16,751 nucleotides of DNA from DATKZB01 sp035528235 (GCA_035528235.1 DATKZB010000151.1:1-16751); one strand, 5' to 3'. Positions 6,201 to 14,973 are shown, counted from the stretch's first letter. The notes: a model not told the origin generated them from the letters alone. Translations and numbers: made by a program.

Positions 6201-7583
6201 ATGCTCGATCTTGCCCTCATCCGCGCCGAGCCGGCGCGCGTCAAGGCGTCCCTGGCGCGTCGTGGCGTCGGGGCCGAGGCGGTCGATGCCGTCATCGACC
6301 TGGACGCCCGGCGCTGCTCGCGGCAGGAGGTGCTCGAGGCCCTGCGTGTGCGTCGCCGCCGCATCAGCGACGAGGTGGCCCGCCGGCGCACGGCCCTGCG
6401 CACCGGGCCCGACTGGGACGCCGATACCTTCGACGCCCCCGACTTGGTGCAGGCCGGCCGCGAGGTAGCCCGGCAACTCCACGCCGTCGAGACCGAGATG
6501 GCCGACCTGGCCGCCCGCCGCGACCGGGCCCTCCTGGTCCTGCCCAACCTCCCCATGACCGACGTGCCCGACGAGCCGGCCGCGCCGGCGGTGGGCGACC
6601 CCGCCTGGCACCAGCCCTTCGCGCCGCTGGCCCACTGGGACCTCATCGAGATGCTCGGCCTGGCCCGGACGGCCGGCGAGACGGCGGGGCGGGGCTTTCT
6701 GGTGTGGCGCGGCCCGGGCGCGCGGCTGGTGCGGGCGCTGGTCGAGTGGATGCTCGACGTCCACACGCGCGAGGGGGGATGCGAGGAGGTCCGGGCGCCG
6801 TCGGTCGCAACGCGCGCCGCCCTGACCGGCTCGGCCCACCTGCCGCTGCTCGAAGACAAGATGTACGCCGTCGCGCCTCACGCCACCGACCCGGCGACAA
6901 CGAGCCGCGACCATCGGGATCCGAGCCGCGACCATCGGGATCCGAGCCGCGACCGTGAGGGAGCGGTCGGCGCCGCCCACGACCTGTTCCTGGCGCCGCG
7001 GGCCGAGCCGCACCTGGCGGGGCTGTACGCGGGGCAGGTGCTCGACGACGCGGCGCTGCCGGTGCGGCTTGTCGCGGCGGGAAACGCGCTCAGGCGCGAG
7101 TCGCACGGCGGGGGCGCGGCCGGGCGGGGTCTCCTCAGGCTCCACGAGTTCCCCACCGTGGAACTCTACACCTTCTGTCGACCTGGCCGGGCCGACGCGG
7201 AACTCGAACGGGCCATCGCCGCGGCCGAGACGATCCTCGCGCGGCTCGGCGCGGCGTACCGGCGGCGCCTGCGGCCGGCGCCGCACCTCAGCCACGCCGC
7301 CGCCAGGACGGTCGACCTGGACGTGTGGGCGCCGGGCACGGGCCGGTGGCTCGACGTGGCGGCGGTCTCGACGTTCACCGACTACCAGGCCCGCCGCACG
7401 AACACCCGCTGCCGCGACGCCCAGGGACGCACGCGCCTCGTCCACACCGTGGGGGGCGCCGCCGTGGCCGTGCCGCACCTCGTGGCGGCGCTGCTGGAGA
7501 ACGGGCAACAGGAAGACGGTTCAGTGCGGCTGCCGGAGGCGCTCGCGGGGGCCGTCGGCGAGACGATACGGCGTCACTCCTGA
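6201..7583 (+). CDS. Seryl-tRNA-synthetase-like protein, divergent at catalytic motifs
   Basis: A 460-residue protein with full SerRS layout. The N-terminal tRNA-binding arm opens MLDLALIRAEPARVKASL, and a long Arg/Glu-rich coiled coil leads to LPNLPMTDVP. The class II catalytic domain then follows. Motif 2 is fairly well kept (LRRES, R298/E300, then LRLHEFPTVE). Other sites deviate: the serine-recognition TAE is RAE (Thr to Arg at 267), the motif-3 strand has D385 where Glu is usual, and the segment normally HTLNGSGLAVGR reads HTVGGAAVAVPH, placing His426 where the near-invariant motif-3 Arg belongs. The C-terminal LLENGQQEDGSV is canonical. A tandem repeat (residues 235 onward) is inserted before the TxE strand. 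It is probably a paralogue with lost or altered aminoacylation; whether a normal serS exists elsewhere is not visible here. Confidence 0.8.
   Translation: MLDLALIRAEPARVKASLARRGVGAEAVDAVIDLDARRCSRQEVLEALRVRRRRISDEVARRRTALRTGPDWDADTFDAPDLVQAGREVARQLHAVETEMADLAARRDRALLVLPNLPMTDVPDEPAAPAVGDPAWHQPFAPLAHWDLIEMLGLARTAGETAGRGFLVWRGPGARLVRALVEWMLDVHTREGGCEEVRAPSVATRAALTGSAHLPLLEDKMYAVAPHATDPATTSRDHRDPSRDHRDPSRDREGAVGAAHDLFLAPRAEPHLAGLYAGQVLDDAALPVRLVAAGNALRRESHGGGAAGRGLLRLHEFPTVELYTFCRPGRADAELERAIAAAETILARLGAAYRRRLRPAPHLSHAAARTVDLDVWAPGTGRWLDVAAVSTFTDYQARRTNTRCRDAQGRTRLVHTVGGAAVAVPHLVAALLENGQQEDGSVRLPEALAGAVGETIRRHS
6901..6966 (+). repeat. Three tandem 21-base repeats read in frame inside the SerRS-like gene
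   Basis: The unit begins CGAGCCGCGACC. Copies at 6901-6921 and 6922-6942 are identical. The third (6943 on) shares the first 12 bases, then changes to GTGAGGGAGCGG. The 21-base period adds seven residues (SRDHRDP) per unit and keeps the frame. The inserted peptide falls between the KMYAV strand and the DLFLAP strand, a surface-loop position in SerRS. The third unit resembles a dispersed repeat I recall from planctomycete genomes that is read as SRDREGAV; this is memory, not a search. Confidence 0.85.
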
Positions 7584-7741
7584 ACGGGCTCCAATCTGGC
7601 GTAGTCCAGTCCCACCATGTAGGCCTTGGTGGCGGCCGGGTTGGCCCCCACGATGCCGATGCTGAGACGGTGCTCGCCGGCCGTCAGGTTCTGGGTGCCC
7701 AGATCGATCTCGCCGGTCGGCACGACCTGGGGGATGTAGAG

Positions 7742-7757
7742 GTCGATGGGTCGATGG
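7742..7757. repeat. 8-base tandem duplication causing a frameshift
   Basis: GTCGATGG occurs twice in direct succession. On the minus strand this breaks the frame between GKPID and LY in the pseudogene, consistent with a slippage mutation. Confidence 0.65.
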
Positions 7758-7779
7758 GCTTGCCGAGTGAATAAAGTGA

Positions 7780-7809
7780 TTGACAGGCCGCCCGCCCGGT
7801 CGATACCAT
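7780..7809 (+). promoter_or_regulatory. Candidate sigma-70-type promoter upstream of ileS
   Basis: A perfect TTGACA (7780-7785) is followed after 18 bases by TACCAT (7804-7809, four of six to TATAAT), in one of the few AT-richer patches of this region. It would drive ileS with a leader of about 325 bases. It lies inside the decayed minus-strand fragment, so it may have arisen secondarily. Confidence 0.4.
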
Positions 7810-7813
7810 AATC

Positions 7814-8140
7814 GTTTCCACCCGGTTGCCCGGGCTCGATGGCAAGGAGTGCCGCGCATGGGACCGATAAGTCGCCAACGGACGGCCGAAGCCGCCGGCG
7901 CCAGGCCCCTGCGCGCGGGTATTGCCCGATAAGGAGCGCGACCCGGGGCAAACAGTTTTCCGGCTGGTGAACGAAGTGGCCCTGGCACGCTTCTGTCCGA
8001 CGCGCCGCCAGGGCATCGCTTTTTCAATGCAGGTCGAGCCGGGCGCCGCGGCGACCACGAGGCGCTCCCGCCAACGGCACGGACGCCGGGGAGGGCCGAG
8101 CGGCGACCGCAGCCGGTTCGAGCGACACGCGAGGAAGATC
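7814..8140. other. 327-base leader region before ileS, no gene seen
   Basis: An open frame runs through this stretch into ileS, but its translation is low-complexity and unlike any IleRS N-terminus. No T-box consensus (TGGNACCGCG-like bulge) or other known riboswitch core was recognised. The ileS ribosome site GAGGA is at 8131-8135. Confidence 0.5.
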
Positions 8141-11017
8141 ATGGCCAACGCCTACAAGACGACACTCAGCCTGCCGCAGACGGCCTTCCCGATGAAGGCC
8201 AACCTCGTCCAGCGCGAGCCCGACATCCGCCAACGCTGGGCCCAGATGGACCTGTATGGGCTGATCCGCAAGGCCCCTCATCCGAACGGACGGTACGTCC
8301 TGCACGACGGGCCGCCGTACGCCAACGGCGACATCCACATCGGCACGGCCGTCAACAAGATCCTCAAGGACATCGTCGTCAAGTACAAGACGATGCAGGG
8401 GCACGATTCGCCGTACGTTCCGGGTTACGACTGTCACGGCCAGCCCATCGAGCACGCCGTCCGCCGCGAGCTCGGCTCGAAGGCCGACGGCATGGCCCCC
8501 GTCGAGATCCGCCGCCGGTGCGAGGCCTACGCCCGCAAGTTCGTCGAGCACCAGAGCAAGCAGTTCCAGTTGCTGGGCGTCCTGGGGCGGTGGGAGAAGC
8601 CGTACCTGACGCTCGCGCCCGAGTACGAGCAGCGCCAGATGGACGTCCTGGCCTGCCTGGCCGACGACGGGCTCATCCATCGCGAACTCCGGGCCATCCA
8701 CTGGTGTATGGTGTGTGGCACCGCGCTGGCCGAGGCCGAACTGGAGTACGAGGACGACATCGGGCCCAGCATCTACGTCCTGTTCCCGCTGACGGCCGAC
8801 GCGGCCGCCCGGCTGCCCGAGCCGCTCGCGGGCAAGGCCGTCCATCTCATGATCTGGACGACCACGCCCTGGACGCTGCCGGCCAACATGGCCGTGGCCG
8901 TCCATCCCGATTATCCGTACGCCGCCGTCCGGTACACGCGCGAGGGGCGGGAGGAACTGGCCATCCTGGCCGCCGACCTCGTGGCCGGCGCCAGCGCGGC
9001 CGCGGGCCTGGAGAACGTCGAGACGCTGGCCACCCTGACCGGCAAGGATCTCGATGGCCTGGCGTACGAGCACCCCTTCATGGGGCCGCCGCAGGGGGCT
9101 GCGTTTCGCCAGATCTGGGCCGACCCCGCCATGGTCACGCTGGAAGAGGGCACGGGCCTGGTGCACTGCGCCCCGGGGCACGGCCGCGAGGACAACGTCA
9201 TGGGCCTGAAGTTCGGCATCCCGACCTACAGTCCGGTCGACGCCGAGGGCCGCATGGACGAGACCGTGCCGGACTGGATCCGCGGCAAGACGGTCTGGGA
9301 GGCCAACCCGGTCATCCTCGACCACCTGGCCCGGAGCGGTCGCCTGGTGGCCTCGGGCGAGACGACGCACCGGTACCCGCACTGCTGGCGGTGCCGCGAG
9401 CCCGTCATCTTCCGCGCCACCGAGCAGTGGTTCGTTTCGCTCGACAAGGCCGACGAGGGCAAGAGCCTGCGGCACCGGGCGTTGGAGGCGGTGGGCGGCG
9501 TCCAGTGGGTCCCGGCGTGGAGCGAGGCGCGGATCCGGGCCATGATCGAGACCCGGCCCGACTGGTGCATCAGCCGCCAGAAGGTCTGGGACGTGCCCAT
9601 ACCGGCCCTCTACTGCGAGGGCTGCGGGGGGGCCCTCCTGACGGGCGACATGATGCGGGCCGCCGCGCGGTTCTACGGCGCCCACGGCAGCGGCGCCTGG
9701 TACGAGGCCGGGGTGGCCGACGTGTTCGGCCAGGCGCCCGTGTGCCCGGCGTGCGGCAGCACGGATTGGCGCAAGGAGACCGACGTCTTCGACGTCTGGC
9801 TCGACTCGGGCGTCTCGTGGGCCAGCGTGTGCGAGGCCGAAGACCTCGGCATGCCGGTCGAACTGTACCTCGAGGGGTCGGACCAGCATCGCGGGTGGTT
9901 CCAGTCGAGCCTCATCATGGGTGTGGTGGCGCGCGGCCAGCCGCCGTTCCGCACGTGCATCACGCACGGTTTCGTGGTGGACGAGGAAGGCCGCAAGATG
10001 TCCAAGAGCGTCGGCAACACCGTCAGCGTGCTCGACGAGGTCAAGCGGCTGGGTTCCGACGTGGTGCGGCTGTGGGTCTCGAGCGTCGATTACGGGTACG
10101 ACATCCGGGCCTCCGACAGCCTGATATCGAAACTCCAGGACGCGTACCGCAAGATCCGTAACACCGTGCGGTTCCTCCTGGGGAACCTGGCGGACTTCGA
10201 CGCCGCGCGGCACACCGCTAAACGGGGCGACTTGGCGGAGATCGACCGCTGGCTGCTCGCGCGGACCGAGCGCCTTGTGGCCGACGTCACGGCCCAGATG
10301 GAAGCGTTCCAGTTCCACCGCGTGTACCAGTTGGTGCACGTGTTCTGCGTGAACGACCTGAGCGCGTTCTACCTGGACGTGCAGAAAGACGTGCTGTACT
10401 GCGACGCCGCCGATTCGCCGCGCCGGCGCAGCGCCCAGACGGCCATGGCCAAGGTGGCCGAGGTGCTGGTCCGGCTGGTGGCGCCGATACTGGTCCACAC
10501 GGCCGAGGAGGTCTGGTCGCATCTGCCGGCCCTGGCCGAGGGCGAGCGGGCCGAAAGCGTCCACCTGGCCGCCTGGCCGCAGGTCGACGCCCAGGTCCTC
10601 GACGAGGACCTCCTGGCCAAGTGGGACTGGCTCCAGGACGTGCGGCGCGACGCGTACGCCGTTCTCGAGATCTTCCGCCGCGACGGACGCGTCGACAAGC
10701 ACACTGAGGCCCGCGTGGCCCTGGCGGTAACCGACGCGGCGGAACTGGCGCGCCTGCGCGAGGTGGGCGCCGAGACCATCGCCGACCTGCTGCTCGTGAG
10801 CGAACTCGTGCTCGCGGCCGGCGACGAGGCCGAGACGCTCGACGGCCCCAAGGCCCTGGGCGCCGATGCCGGCGTGGCGCGGTTCCACTCGGCCACGCTC
10901 CTGGCGCAGGAGTACGCCCGGTGCGAACGGTGCTGGAACTACCGGCCCAGCGTCGGCCAGGGCGAACCCGAGGACCTCTGCCAGCGGTGCCGGCAGGTCG
11001 TCGCCGACAACGCGTAA
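8141..11017 (+). CDS. ileS: Isoleucyl-tRNA synthetase
   Basis: A 958-residue class I synthetase that charges tRNA-Ile and edits misactivated valine. N-terminal blocks are KTTLSLPQTAFPMKANL and PPYANGDIHIGT, where the HIGH signature reads HIGT (66-69). The CP1 editing domain shows TTTPWTLPANMAVAV and GTGLVHCAPGHG. Two CxxC pairs (CEGC and CPAC) bracket an insertion ahead of DVWLDSGVSW. KMSKS is at 619-623, and a C-terminal zinc motif C928-x2-C931 with C947-x2-C950 closes the protein, as in the bacterial IleRS type. The ATG at 8141 was chosen because GAGGA lies five bases upstream and the protein then starts with the usual N-terminus. It is followed 48 bases later by the argD-type gene. Confidence 0.96.
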   Translation: MANAYKTTLSLPQTAFPMKANLVQREPDIRQRWAQMDLYGLIRKAPHPNGRYVLHDGPPYANGDIHIGTAVNKILKDIVVKYKTMQGHDSPYVPGYDCHGQPIEHAVRRELGSKADGMAPVEIRRRCEAYARKFVEHQSKQFQLLGVLGRWEKPYLTLAPEYEQRQMDVLACLADDGLIHRELRAIHWCMVCGTALAEAELEYEDDIGPSIYVLFPLTADAAARLPEPLAGKAVHLMIWTTTPWTLPANMAVAVHPDYPYAAVRYTREGREELAILAADLVAGASAAAGLENVETLATLTGKDLDGLAYEHPFMGPPQGAAFRQIWADPAMVTLEEGTGLVHCAPGHGREDNVMGLKFGIPTYSPVDAEGRMDETVPDWIRGKTVWEANPVILDHLARSGRLVASGETTHRYPHCWRCREPVIFRATEQWFVSLDKADEGKSLRHRALEAVGGVQWVPAWSEARIRAMIETRPDWCISRQKVWDVPIPALYCEGCGGALLTGDMMRAAARFYGAHGSGAWYEAGVADVFGQAPVCPACGSTDWRKETDVFDVWLDSGVSWASVCEAEDLGMPVELYLEGSDQHRGWFQSSLIMGVVARGQPPFRTCITHGFVVDEEGRKMSKSVGNTVSVLDEVKRLGSDVVRLWVSSVDYGYDIRASDSLISKLQDAYRKIRNTVRFLLGNLADFDAARHTAKRGDLAEIDRWLLARTERLVADVTAQMEAFQFHRVYQLVHVFCVNDLSAFYLDVQKDVLYCDAADSPRRRSAQTAMAKVAEVLVRLVAPILVHTAEEVWSHLPALAEGERAESVHLAAWPQVDAQVLDEDLLAKWDWLQDVRRDAYAVLEIFRRDGRVDKHTEARVALAVTDAAELARLREVGAETIADLLLVSELVLAAGDEAETLDGPKALGADAGVARFHSATLLAQEYARCERCWNYRPSVGQGEPEDLCQRCRQVVADNA

Positions 11018-11065
11018 GGCGTCGCGCCCGGCACGGCCGCGAAAAAAACACACAGGAGCCCAATC

Positions 11066-12283
11066 ATGACCGATGTCCCTCAACCCGGTCCCCGGACCCA
11101 GGAGACCCTCGACCGCTTCGGCCGTTACGTCATCGCCAACTACACGCGGCTGTCCCTCGTGGCGGTCCGCGGCGAGGGCCCGTACATCTGGGACGCCGAC
11201 GGCAAACGGTACCTGGACCTGTTCAGCGGCTGGGCCGTCACGGGGTTGGGGCATTGCCACCCGCGGCTGGTCGAGGCCATCCGCCGGCAGGTCGGCGAAC
11301 TCATCTACATGCCGAACACCTGGTACACCGAGCCCCAGGGGCGCCTGGCCCAGTGGATCGCCGAGACGGGTTTCGGCGGCAAGACGTTCTTCTGCAATTC
11401 CGGCACCGAGGCCAACGAGGCCGCCATCAAGTTGGCCCGCATCCACACGCCGCGCGGCAAGTACAAGATCATCACGTTCGAGAACGGGTTCCACGGCCGG
11501 ACGTTCGCCGCGATTACCGCGACGGCCCAGCCCAAGTATCACCAGGGGTTCCAGCCGCTCGTGCCGGGCTTCATGTACGCGCCGCTCAACGACCTGGAGG
11601 CCGTCGAGAAACTGGTCGACGAGGAGACCTGCGCCATCCTGGTCGAGCCCATCCAGGGCGAGGGCGGCGTCAACATCGCCGACGCCCAGTGGCTCAAGGC
11701 CCTTCGGGCCCTGTGCGACGAGCGCGGCATGCTGCTGATGTTCGACGAGGTCCAGACGGGCGTCGGCCGCTGCGGAACCTGGTGGGGATACCAGGTGCCG
11801 GGCGTCGTGCCCGACATCATGACCATGGCCAAGCAACTGGGCGGCGGCACGGCCATCGGCGCCATGTGCGCCCGCGAGGATGTGGCCGCCAGCCTCATTC
11901 CCGGCACGCACGCCTCGACGTTCGGCGGCAATGCCTTGGCCGCCGCGGCCGGCTGCGCCGTCTTCGAGATCATCCGCGACGAGAACCTCCTGGAGAACGC
12001 CAACCAGATGGGGGCGTACGCGCGGCAGCGGCTGCTCGAACTCAAGCAGGAGACGCCGCTCATTGCCGAGGTCCGCGGCGTCGGCCTCATGATCGGCGTG
12101 GAACTCGCCCAGAACGGCGCCGGGCTGGTCGCCAAGTGCCTCGAGAAGGGCCTCCACGTCAATTGCACGCACGACACCGTCCTGCGCATCATGCCGCCGC
12201 TGACGATCACTCGCGAACAGGTGGACGAAGGCATCGGCATCCTGGCCGACGCCCTCCGCGAGTGGCAGCCGGCCCGTAGTTGA
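11066..12283 (+). CDS. argD: Acetylornithine aminotransferase-type class III PLP aminotransferase
   Basis: A 405-residue cytoplasmic aminotransferase. Visible are the N-terminal block YIWDADGKRYLDLFSGWAV, CNSGTEANEAAIKLAR (110-125) binding the cofactor phosphate, NGFHGRT (140-146), VEPIQGEGG (193-201), FDEVQTGVGR (226-235) with PLP-binding D227, and MAKQLGGG (254-261) with Schiff-base lysine K256. Length and motif spacing fit ArgD, which makes N-acetylornithine from N-acetylglutamate semialdehyde in arginine synthesis. Related activities (ornithine, succinylornithine or 4-aminobutyrate transaminase) cannot be ruled out from sequence alone. AGGAG precedes the ATG by eight bases. Two genes of arginine breakdown to putrescine lie about 3 kb downstream. 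Confidence 0.85.
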   Translation: MTDVPQPGPRTQETLDRFGRYVIANYTRLSLVAVRGEGPYIWDADGKRYLDLFSGWAVTGLGHCHPRLVEAIRRQVGELIYMPNTWYTEPQGRLAQWIAETGFGGKTFFCNSGTEANEAAIKLARIHTPRGKYKIITFENGFHGRTFAAITATAQPKYHQGFQPLVPGFMYAPLNDLEAVEKLVDEETCAILVEPIQGEGGVNIADAQWLKALRALCDERGMLLMFDEVQTGVGRCGTWWGYQVPGVVPDIMTMAKQLGGGTAIGAMCAREDVAASLIPGTHASTFGGNALAAAAGCAVFEIIRDENLLENANQMGAYARQRLLELKQETPLIAEVRGVGLMIGVELAQNGAGLVAKCLEKGLHVNCTHDTVLRIMPPLTITREQVDEGIGILADALREWQPARS

Positions 12284-12375
12284 CACTCCCGCGCCCCCCG
12301 CGTTAGCGGCGGGCCACGAGGACCCGCGCTAGGCGCACCGGCGCGGCAGACAGCCTTCGGAAAGGCAGCCGACCC

Positions 12376-13104
<729 letters not shown>

Positions 13105-13189
13105 CCGCGGCGCATCGAGGCCACGGCGGGACACGCTTGGCCGCGGCCGCGCCGGTCGGCAACCACCCGGCCGGCAACGGAGGATGCCC

Positions 13190-14365
13190 ATGAGCGAGCA
13201 CGCGAAGCCCTGGCGCCTGACCGGTCTGGCGCTGCTGGCCGTCGCATCCGTCGCCGCCTTGGCTGTCGGCGGATGCCGGACGGCCGAGACGCGCCAACTC
13301 ACCATTGTCCTGGTCGAGTACCAGGGCCCCGAAGCCTCGGTCAGCGCCCGGCGCATCGCGTCGGAACTGGCCAGCCAGGGCCTGCCCGACGTCCACCTGG
13401 TCGAGGGCGCCGACTACGCCAGCGTTTGTGTCGGACGGTACGGTTCCTGGAAGGACGCCGACGCCGACGCCATGCTCAAGCGCGTCCGTGTCATCCGCGA
13501 CGCCCAGGGCCAGTACCCGTTCGCGGGGGTCATGCTGGTGCCCATGCCCGAGCCGATGCCGAAGAATCCCTGGCCGCTCGAAGAGGCCGACGGCCTGTTC
13601 ACGCTCCACATCGCCAGCTGGGAAGCCCCCGGCCGCATGGTCAACGCCCAGCGGTACGCCGACTCGCTCCGGTCGCAGGGGTACGAGGCCTACGTCTATC
13701 ATGGGCCGCGGCTCAGCATGGTCACGCTGGGCGCCTTCGGGCTCGACATCTTCGATGATCCCGCAAAGGTCGGCCAGCCGAACGCCAAACCGAAGGTGAC
13801 GGCCCCGCAGGTCCTGGCCCTCATCCAGAAGTTCCCGCGCATGCGGCTCGAGGGCGAGGAGACGCCGGCCGCGGCCCACGTGCCCACGCAACTCGTCAAG
13901 GTCGCGGGCAAGGATCCCCCCGCCGGCCCCGCCATCGCCCGGCCCAAGACGCTGTACCGGATCACGATCCTGCTGATCGACCCCGCGACGGGCCTGGCCG
14001 AAGGCCTCCGCCGGGCCACCGGCGTCGCCCAGGGCAAGCAACAGGTGCCGACGCTGATCGGCGTGCTCGTCAAGCAACTCATGGCCGGCCTGGAGCGCGG
14101 CAAGGTTCCTCGCGTCGGGGTGGTTGGCGTGGCGGGCGACGCCGTGGCCGTCAAGGACGGCGTGGACACCGTGATGATCGAGGCCCTGGGCGCCGCGCTG
14201 CGGGTGGCCGGCGCCGGCAAGATCCGGCTCTTCAGCCACGAAGGCACGCGCCAGTTCCTCGACGCCGCCGGCGCCAAGCCCGACGATTTCGTTCAAGAGC
14301 CCACGGCCATCGCGGCCTTGCAGGGTCTCGACCTGCTGGTCGTCGGTTCCGTCAACGCCTTCTGA
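13190..14365 (+). CDS. Predicted lipoprotein with two SPOR-like segments and a CsgG/LpoB-like C-terminal domain
   Basis: A 391-residue protein. Start ATG 13190 lies six bases after GGAGG, whereas the ATG at 13184 abuts that site. The basic N-terminus is followed by a hydrophobic stretch (11-28) and a lipobox-like VGGC with C29, so it is probably anchored in a membrane facing the periplasm. Two SPOR-like stretches follow: about 36-100 (a VGRYGSWKDADA core) and about 136-184 (FTLHIASW, then SQGYEAYVYHG and VTLGAFG). SPOR domains bind denuded septal peptidoglycan. Residues 254-391 (RVGVVGVAGD, FSHEGTRQFL, GLDLLVVGSV) resemble CsgG/LpoB-type domains. A role in envelope or division control is inferred. 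It sits between rph and rdgB, 11 bases before rdgB. Domain calls are by eye. Confidence 0.65.
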   Translation: MSEHAKPWRLTGLALLAVASVAALAVGGCRTAETRQLTIVLVEYQGPEASVSARRIASELASQGLPDVHLVEGADYASVCVGRYGSWKDADADAMLKRVRVIRDAQGQYPFAGVMLVPMPEPMPKNPWPLEEADGLFTLHIASWEAPGRMVNAQRYADSLRSQGYEAYVYHGPRLSMVTLGAFGLDIFDDPAKVGQPNAKPKVTAPQVLALIQKFPRMRLEGEETPAAAHVPTQLVKVAGKDPPAGPAIARPKTLYRITILLIDPATGLAEGLRRATGVAQGKQQVPTLIGVLVKQLMAGLERGKVPRVGVVGVAGDAVAVKDGVDTVMIEALGAALRVAGAGKIRLFSHEGTRQFLDAAGAKPDDFVQEPTAIAALQGLDLLVVGSVNAF

Positions 14366-14376
14366 GGGGCCCCGAC

Positions 14377-14973
14377 ATGGCCCGGACGCTGGTCATCGCC
14401 ACGCGGAACCGCAAGAAGATCGAGGAAATGGCCGCCATCCTCGCGCCGCTCGGCGCCAACCTGGTGTCGCTGGATGCCTTCGCCGACGTCCCGCCCGTGC
14501 CGGAAACGGGCGAGACGCTCGAAGCCAACGCCCGGGCCAAGGCCCTGGCGTACGCCGCGGCAACCGGCCAATGGGCCCTGGCCGACGACTCGGGCCTGGA
14601 GGTCGACGCCCTCGGCGGCCGGCCGGGAGTCCTCTCCAGCCGCTGGGGCGGCCAGGAGGGCAACGACCGCCTCAACAACCAGACCCTTCTCGGGGCGCTG
14701 GCCGGGCATCCGAAGCCAACCTGGACCGCGCGGTTCCACTGCGTCGTGGCCCTGGCGACGCCCGACCGGGTCCTGGCCGTGACCGAAGGCACCTGCGACG
14801 GCCGCATCACCGACCAGCCGGCCGGGTCGAACGGGTTCGGCTACGATCCGCACTTCTACCTGCCGGACCTCGGGCGGACGATGGCCCAACTGCCACCCGA
14901 GATGAAGAACCGGTTGAGCCACCGGGCGCGGGCCCTGGCGGCCATGAAAGAACACCTGAAAAAAATCTTGTAG
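14377..14973 (+). CDS. rdgB: XTP/dITP diphosphatase (non-canonical purine NTP pyrophosphatase, RdgB/HAM1 family)
   Basis: A 198-residue cytoplasmic house-cleaning enzyme that hydrolyses dITP, XTP and ITP to monophosphates, keeping deaminated purines out of DNA and RNA. Motifs are VIATRNRKKIEEM (6-18), LADDSGLEVDALGGRPGV (68-85) with the catalytic acidic pair D70/D71, GSNGFGYDPHF, and MKNRLSHRARAL near the C-terminus. Length is typical. The ATG at 14377 follows the lipoprotein stop by 11 bases, so the two are almost certainly cotranscribed. No anomalies seen. Confidence 0.96.
   Translation: MARTLVIATRNRKKIEEMAAILAPLGANLVSLDAFADVPPVPETGETLEANARAKALAYAAATGQWALADDSGLEVDALGGRPGVLSSRWGGQEGNDRLNNQTLLGALAGHPKPTWTARFHCVVALATPDRVLAVTEGTCDGRITDQPAGSNGFGYDPHFYLPDLGRTMAQLPPEMKNRLSHRARALAAMKEHLKKIL

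Larger units (their letters stand above)
7574..7813 (-). pseudogene. Decayed C-terminal fragment of a secreted-type protein (DUF2961-like tail)
   Basis: Read on the minus strand, the last ~55 codons look like genuine protein: PIDLYIPQVVPTGEIDLGT, then LTAGEHRLSIGIVGANP, then AYMVGLDYARLEP, ending in a TGA at 7576-7574. This resembles the beta-sandwich tail of DUF2961-type proteins common in planctomycetes (recalled from memory). Upstream the similarity breaks: an 8-base tandem duplication (GTCGATGG at 7742-7749 and again at 7750-7757) shifts the frame. Deleting one copy joins a plausible YSLGKPID to LYIPQ. No N-terminal domain or start is found upstream, so this is a truncated, frameshifted remnant. 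Its stop overlaps the convergent SerRS-like stop by 10 bases. Confidence 0.5.

Noticed and set aside
4815..7508. An 897-codon minus-strand open frame covering hemC and the SerRS-like gene in other frames
   Set aside because: Shadow frame; hemC and the SerRS-like gene have family motifs in their own frames.
7922..8140. N-terminal extension of ileS to an upstream GTG
   Set aside because: The extra 73 residues are low-complexity and Arg-rich, while ATG 8141 has a ribosome site and begins at the normal IleRS N-terminus.
7814..8140. T-box leader before ileS
   Set aside because: No T-box bulge consensus, specifier stem or terminator/antiterminator was recognised, and T-boxes are mainly known from other phyla.
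8024..12286. A 1420-codon open frame on the minus strand opposite ileS and the argD-type gene
   Set aside because: It is a GC-rich codon-bias shadow of two well-identified plus-strand genes, with low-complexity composition and no family motifs.
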